The notes beneath the pieces are model-generated. The model had not been told where the DNA came from. It worked only from the letters and a program-made list of their open reading frames with translations, and did not search any database. Shown in pieces: positions 5,474 through 8,302 of a stretch of DNA of 8,302 nt. The position numbers and the translations under genes were made by a program. The stretch comes from Veillonella sp. (GTDB taxonomy: Bacteria > Bacillota_C > Negativicutes > Veillonellales > Veillonellaceae): NCBI GenBank assembly GCA_018367495.1, contig JAGZGB010000071.1, positions 1 through 8,302 of the forward strand, written 5' to 3'. Position 1 is the first letter of the stretch. Every line of letters starts with the position of its first letter.

Positions 5474-7480
5474 TTATGCATCAGCCTTTTTTAAATGAAC
5501 TTGCACATCATAAAACGTGCTGCCCCAACCTTGATCTGTTGGTCTGTCTGCAGTAAGAGCATTAATAGCCACATCAGGGTCACTAGATTGTGATTGCCAC
5601 CATACACCAAGAGTCACCAATGTACCTCGTTGTATATCTTCATCATAGTAAGCTTTAATTTTTACACTACCACGATTATTATAAATCTCTACTTCTTCAC
5701 CATTATTAATATTATATAATTTTGCATCTTCTGGATTAATGCGTAATTTCATAAGTTCTGACTCATCAAACTCAAGTTCACAAAAACTAGAGTCAAGGAT
5801 TCGAATGTCATTGCCAATAATGAGCCAAAACGGTGCATTATCTCCATATGGAGGCAAATAACGAATCAGCGGTTCTTCATCTTGCGGATTATATAACTCA
5901 ATTTTTCCAGATGGCGTTTTAAAATCTAACTTATAATTTTCTGGCAACGTCATCTCTACTGGTTCTCCTTGCAGGATTACATCTTGATCAGCATCAGATA
6001 TACGACTTGATGTACGAACAATTTGTTCTATTAATTCCCGTTCACTAAGATTAAAGAATTCATCGTCAAGTCCCATACGTTTAGCTAATGCAGAAATTAC
6101 TTGCCAGTTAGAGCGAGATTCACCAATCGGTTCAATTAATTTATATCCGGTTCCAATAGTGTAGTGCCCATAAGAATTATATATATCATCATGTTCAACT
6201 GATGTGGTAGCTGGCAAAACGATATCCGCATATTTACATGTATCTGTAAAGAATCGTTCATGAACTACAGTAAACAAGTCATCACGCATCAAACCTTTTC
6301 GCACAATATTTTGATCAGGTGCTGTTATAGCAGGATTACTAGAAAATACATAGAGACTATGTACTGCAGTACCTGATGGACTTGTAAGCATTTCGCCTAA
6401 TTTTATCATGGGCATTAATCGCTTTGCAGGGGCATGTACATGAGCTTGTTGCATTATATCTTTACCAACAAACTTACTACCACTAGCACTCGATAACAAG
6501 CCGCCTCCCAGATGTTGCCAAGCTCCAACTACAGCAGGTAAAGCATTAATAGTACGACAGTTCATAGCACCATTCCCATAGCGGGATAATCCACTGCCAA
6601 GACGTATAAAAGGAGCCTTAGCTGTAGCATATGCGTGGGCAAACTCAGTCATACGTTCCACGGAAACGCCACAAATAGCAGATGCCTTTTCAGGTGTAAA
6701 CTCAAGTAGTACTTCATTTACAAGCTTATCAAATCCTTGCACGTGCTTCTTAATAAACTCTATATCCGCTAAACCATCTCGATGAATAATGTGAAGCATA
6801 CCTAATGCAAGTGCTCCATCACTACTTGGTTTAACATAGATATGTTCATGAGCTTGATTAAAAGTATAGGTCTTATGAGTATCAATAATCCAAATTCGTG
6901 CACCGTTCTTTTTCGCCACGTTTACATCATGTAAAATATGGACATCTGTAGCAGTTGCATTAATCCCCCACAAAACAATTAAATCACTATGTTGTGCCTC
7001 TTGTGGCTTAATAGCTAATGTATCACCGTAAACTGAGCAGAAACCTGCTTTCTTAGCTGGAGAGCAAATACCACGGTCTTGATCTGTTGCCCCAATACGT
7101 CGGAAAAAGTAATCTGCAGCAGGGCTCTGAATAACACCCATTGTTCCTGCGTAGGAATAACGTAAAATACTTTCACTACCATAATTATCAATAGTGTTCT
7201 TGAAATTTTTTACAATTGTATCTAGCGCCTCATCCCAACTAATACGCACATATTGATCTTCACCAATACCCTTTTGGCCAATACGCTTCATAGGATATTC
7301 TAAGCGCAATGGAGAATGGATAACCTTTTCATAGTGCGCCATTTTAGGACATAATGTGCCACGGGTAAAAGCATGTTCCTTATTACCGCGTACAGACACT
7401 ACTTTATTATTTTCAACCGATACAATTAGACCGCATGCATCTGGGCAATCATAAGGACATACTGAATTATATTCTTTCAA
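5474..7480 (-). CDS. Molybdopterin-dependent oxidoreductase with N-terminal [4Fe-4S] site, single subunit
   Basis: A 668-residue catalytic subunit of the DMSO reductase superfamily (BisC/COG0243 type). The N-terminal iron-sulfur motif is C8-x3-C12-x3-C16-x27-C44, with Lys46 in the conserved CPK. Molybdopterin-binding domains follow (about 50-500), including WGINATATDVH (171-181), SSNPAI (380-385) and YADIVLPATTSVEHDDIY (417-434). The C-terminal cofactor-binding barrel (about 550-665) ends in ALTADRPTDQGWGSTFYD. Cys139 in RGICSP lies where formate dehydrogenases carry Cys or selenocysteine (U140 in E. coli FdhF), so it is the likely Mo or W ligand. There is no twin-arginine signal, so it should be cytoplasmic. 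No partner iron-sulfur or membrane subunit lies nearby, and the substrate cannot be assigned. An open frame continues to a TTG at 7501, but the TTG at 7480 has GAGGTG six bases ahead. No clear terminator follows. Confidence 0.9.
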   Translation of the reverse strand: MKEYNSVCPYDCPDACGLIVSVENNKVVSVRGNKEHAFTRGTLCPKMAHYEKVIHSPLRLEYPMKRIGQKGIGEDQYVRISWDEALDTIVKNFKNTIDNYGSESILRYSYAGTMGVIQSPAADYFFRRIGATDQDRGICSPAKKAGFCSVYGDTLAIKPQEAQHSDLIVLWGINATATDVHILHDVNVAKKNGARIWIIDTHKTYTFNQAHEHIYVKPSSDGALALGMLHIIHRDGLADIEFIKKHVQGFDKLVNEVLLEFTPEKASAICGVSVERMTEFAHAYATAKAPFIRLGSGLSRYGNGAMNCRTINALPAVVGAWQHLGGGLLSSASGSKFVGKDIMQQAHVHAPAKRLMPMIKLGEMLTSPSGTAVHSLYVFSSNPAITAPDQNIVRKGLMRDDLFTVVHERFFTDTCKYADIVLPATTSVEHDDIYNSYGHYTIGTGYKLIEPIGESRSNWQVISALAKRMGLDDEFFNLSERELIEQIVRTSSRISDADQDVILQGEPVEMTLPENYKLDFKTPSGKIELYNPQDEEPLIRYLPPYGDNAPFWLIIGNDIRILDSSFCELEFDESELMKLRINPEDAKLYNINNGEEVEIYNNRGSVKIKAYYDEDIQRGTLVTLGVWWQSQSSDPDVAINALTADRPTDQGWGSTFYDVQVHLKKADA

Positions 7481-7486
7481 AATAAG

Positions 7487-7492
7487 CACCTC
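7487..7492 (-). promoter_or_regulatory. Ribosome binding site fixing the TTG start of the oxidoreductase
   Basis: GAGGTG on the minus strand (7487-7492) lies six bases before TTG at 7478-7480. The protein then starts MKEYNSVCPYDC, placing the first cluster cysteine at residue 8, as expected for cytoplasmic members. The other candidates, TTG at 7501 and GTG at 7489, lack a well-spaced site. Confidence 0.7.
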
Positions 7493-7537
7493 GCTTATCA
7501 ATCGTATAAACTATAGAACATAGAACTATGTATATAT

Positions 7538-7543
7538 ATTATA
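7538..7543 (-). promoter_or_regulatory. Possible -10 element for the oxidoreductase gene
   Basis: A perfect TATAAT on the minus strand would start transcription near 7531, about 50 bases before the TTG start. No convincing -35 is found at 16-18 bases, and the surrounding sequence is so AT-rich that this hexamer could occur by chance. If real, the promoter would need an activator or would be weak. Confidence 0.3.
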
Positions 7544-7841
7544 ATACAGCATTAATCACATAATATAATCTTTTACACATTTTCTCTCACTACAAGCATA
7601 TAAAATATTGTATATTTTGCATATCAATACATTTAGTTATCACAATGTATTTATATTCTTATCACTATTTTTTATATGCAATGTTGAATATTTCAAGGTT
7701 TATCGATATTTATCTATTCTCATTCTTGCCCAAAACCTAAACAGATATACTAATAAGTTCTATAAAAATACTATAAATCTATAAAAAAATAATCTAGTTA
7801 TAACTAAAAGTCATAACCATATAGTTTTAGATATAATCAGA

Positions 7842-7914
7842 TGTTTCAGTAACTATCCGCAGAATATGTGATAAACATCACCCCTACGTATGCGTATTTA
7901 GTAATGTGTTTCAG
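7842..7914 (+). repeat. Direct repeat TGTTTCAG flanking the Crp/Fnr-type site
   Basis: Two identical octamers, TGTTTCAG at 7842-7849 and 7907-7914, lie 65 bases apart on either side of the Crp/Fnr-like palindrome. Both are followed within 20 bases by ACTAT. They could be half sites of a second regulator. Two copies of eight bases is thin evidence. Confidence 0.25.
7867..7882. promoter_or_regulatory. Crp/Fnr-family operator-like site
   Basis: TGTGA (7867-7871), six bases, then TCACC (7878-7882) matches the TGTGA-N6-TCACA consensus used by Crp and by Gram-positive Fnr/ArcR-type regulators at nine of ten specified positions. Its centre lies about 87 bases upstream of the predicted start of the dehydrogenase transcript, in the range where a class I activator can work. 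It is about 390 bases from the oxidoreductase start, too far for simple control of that gene. The regulator itself is not in the window. Confidence 0.5.
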
Positions 7915-7926
7915 ACTGTAAGACTA

Positions 7927-7955
7927 TTCAATCTCTCTTCTTTCTGTGCTATACT
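7927..7955 (+). promoter_or_regulatory. Extended -10 promoter for the Ldh_2-family dehydrogenase
   Basis: TGC followed by TATACT (7947-7955) is a good extended -10. TTCAAT (7927-7932) is a weak -35 at 17-base spacing. The transcript would start near 7962, giving a leader of about 107 bases. A second candidate nearer the gene is TTGATA (8008-8013) with TATATC (8032-8037), spaced 18, which would give a leader of about 25 bases. The two cannot be separated by reading alone. Confidence 0.5.
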
Positions 7956-7973
7956 GACATTGTCATTTGAGAG

Positions 7974-8037
7974 GATATAGAACTCACCGGACATCATATC
8001 ACATTCGTTGATATTATAAAGTGGAGTTAGCTATATC
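7974..8037 (+). promoter_or_regulatory. Structured 5' leader of the dehydrogenase transcript
   Basis: An outer stem pairs 7974-7985 (GATATAGAACTC) with 8024-8037, giving 12 base pairs with one two-base bulge (AG at 8029-8030). It can extend by two more pairs past a single bulged G. Inside it, ATATCA (7996-8001) pairs with TGATAT (8009-8014) around a seven-base loop. No T run follows directly, so it is not a standard terminator. It matches no riboswitch class that I recognise. It ends 18 bases before the AGAGG ribosome site (8056-8060). It may influence transcript stability or translation, or part of it may be a DNA operator. Confidence 0.4.
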
Positions 8038-8068
8038 AGGTCATATTTTCTGAAAAGAGGTTTTAACA

Positions 8069-8302
8069 ATGGCAGACGCAAAAAATACTGTGCTATTCCC
8101 TTATGAAACACTTCACAAACTTTGCATGGACGCTTTCCAAAAATTCGGTTTCTCCGAAAAAGAAGCTGACATCATCCAAGACGTACTTTTGACTTCCGAC
8201 TTGTTCGGTATTCAAAGCCATGGTATGCAACGTATGGTACGTTACCACAAAGGTATCTCCAACGGCTTGATTAAAATCGACGCTAAACCTGAAATCGTAA
8301 AA
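8069..8302 (+). CDS. Ldh_2-family malate/L-lactate dehydrogenase, N-terminal part
   Basis: The first 78 residues of a protein that continues past the right edge. It matches the Ldh_2 (COG2055) family of NAD(P)-dependent 2-hydroxy acid dehydrogenases, which includes malate, L-lactate, ureidoglycolate and sulfolactate dehydrogenases. The family hallmark is LLTSDLFGIQSHGMQRMVRY (40-59), containing the SHG motif (50-52) with the conserved, probably catalytic His51 and Arg55. No signal peptide is seen, so it is cytoplasmic. Start: ATG at 8069 has AGAGG (8056-8060) eight bases ahead. Codon use stands out: all Phe codons are TTC and all Asp codons GAC, with CGT for Arg, a pattern typical of strongly expressed genes and unlike the T-ending preference of the oxidoreductase gene. 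In a lactate- or malate-fermenting anaerobe this would be a central energy enzyme. The exact substrate cannot be decided from this fragment. Confidence 0.9.
   Translation, partial: MADAKNTVLFPYETLHKLCMDAFQKFGFSEKEADIIQDVLLTSDLFGIQSHGMQRMVRYHKGISNGLIKIDAKPEIVK

Larger units (their letters stand above)
7481..8068. other. Divergent AT-rich intergenic region
   Basis: 588 bases separate the divergently transcribed oxidoreductase and Ldh_2-type dehydrogenase genes. No convincing open frame or RNA gene is seen. About 7500-7850 is extremely AT-rich, with many short dyads (TTGCATAT at 7617-7624 facing ATATGCAA at 7674-7681; a bulged stem at 7606-7629) and three CTATAAA repeats at 7760, 7771 and 7779. 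From 7860 rightward the base composition changes, and recognisable control elements appear: a Crp/Fnr-type site, a promoter and a structured leader. The length and the number of elements suggest regulated expression of the right-hand gene in particular. Confidence 0.6.

Noticed and set aside
7554..7560. A second Crp/Fnr site near the oxidoreductase promoter (TGTGA on the minus strand)
   Set aside because: Only one half site is present; the other arm reads CTGTA rather than TCACA.
7606..7629. AT-rich hairpin in the intergenic region as a small RNA or terminator
   Set aside because: It is nearly all A-T with a bulge and a small loop, in a stretch where such dyads are expected by chance. No promoter or T run supports it.
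7760..7785. Three CTATAAA copies as a repeat array or origin-like iteron set
   Set aside because: Spacings of 11 and 8 bases are irregular, the unit is short and AT-rich, and no replication gene is nearby.

Overview
The window reads as chromosomal housekeeping and metabolic DNA from a low-GC anaerobic member of the Firmicutes, most likely a Negativicute such as Veillonella. That assignment is a judgement from protein resemblance, AT-rich spacers and strong GGAGG-type ribosome binding sites. No rRNA or other marker in the window settles it. There are no signs of insertion sequences, phage, CRISPR, tRNA or rRNA.

Eight complete genes lie on the minus strand. In order of transcription (high to low coordinates) they are: a single-subunit molybdopterin oxidoreductase with an iron-sulfur site (5474-7480, TTG start); the branched-chain amino acid carrier BrnQ (3942-5273); an iron-containing alcohol dehydrogenase family protein closest to the hydroxycarboxylate dehydrogenase type (2728-3801); a DUF1653 protein (2447-2683); a Cof-type HAD phosphatase (1662-2438, GTG start); a cyclophilin-type prolyl isomerase with a lipoprotein signal (789-1430); a GIY-YIG domain protein (518-811); and a DUF1934/YwiB-like protein (7-465). 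A ninth gene begins on the plus strand at 8069 and runs off the right edge. It is an Ldh_2-family malate/L-lactate dehydrogenase.

Four transcription units are suggested. The oxidoreductase and brnQ are each probably single genes. brnQ has its own promoter and ends in an 18-bp perfect hairpin terminator. The dehydrogenase, DUF1653 and HAD genes look like one operon, with a good promoter at 3838-3866 and an end in the 1481-1600 region. The cyclophilin and GIY-YIG genes overlap by 23 bases and form another unit. DUF1934 has an extended -10 promoter of its own.

The only long non-coding stretch is 7481-8068, between the divergent oxidoreductase and dehydrogenase genes. It is very AT-rich. It holds a near-perfect Crp/Fnr-type operator (TGTGA-N6-TCACC), an extended -10 promoter pointing at the dehydrogenase, and a roughly 64-base region of the leader that can fold into nested hairpins. 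This is the most regulated-looking part of the window. No clearly new multi-gene system was found. The best leads are this divergent control region, the orphan oxidoreductase of unknown substrate, and the altered active-site motif of the alcohol-dehydrogenase-family protein.
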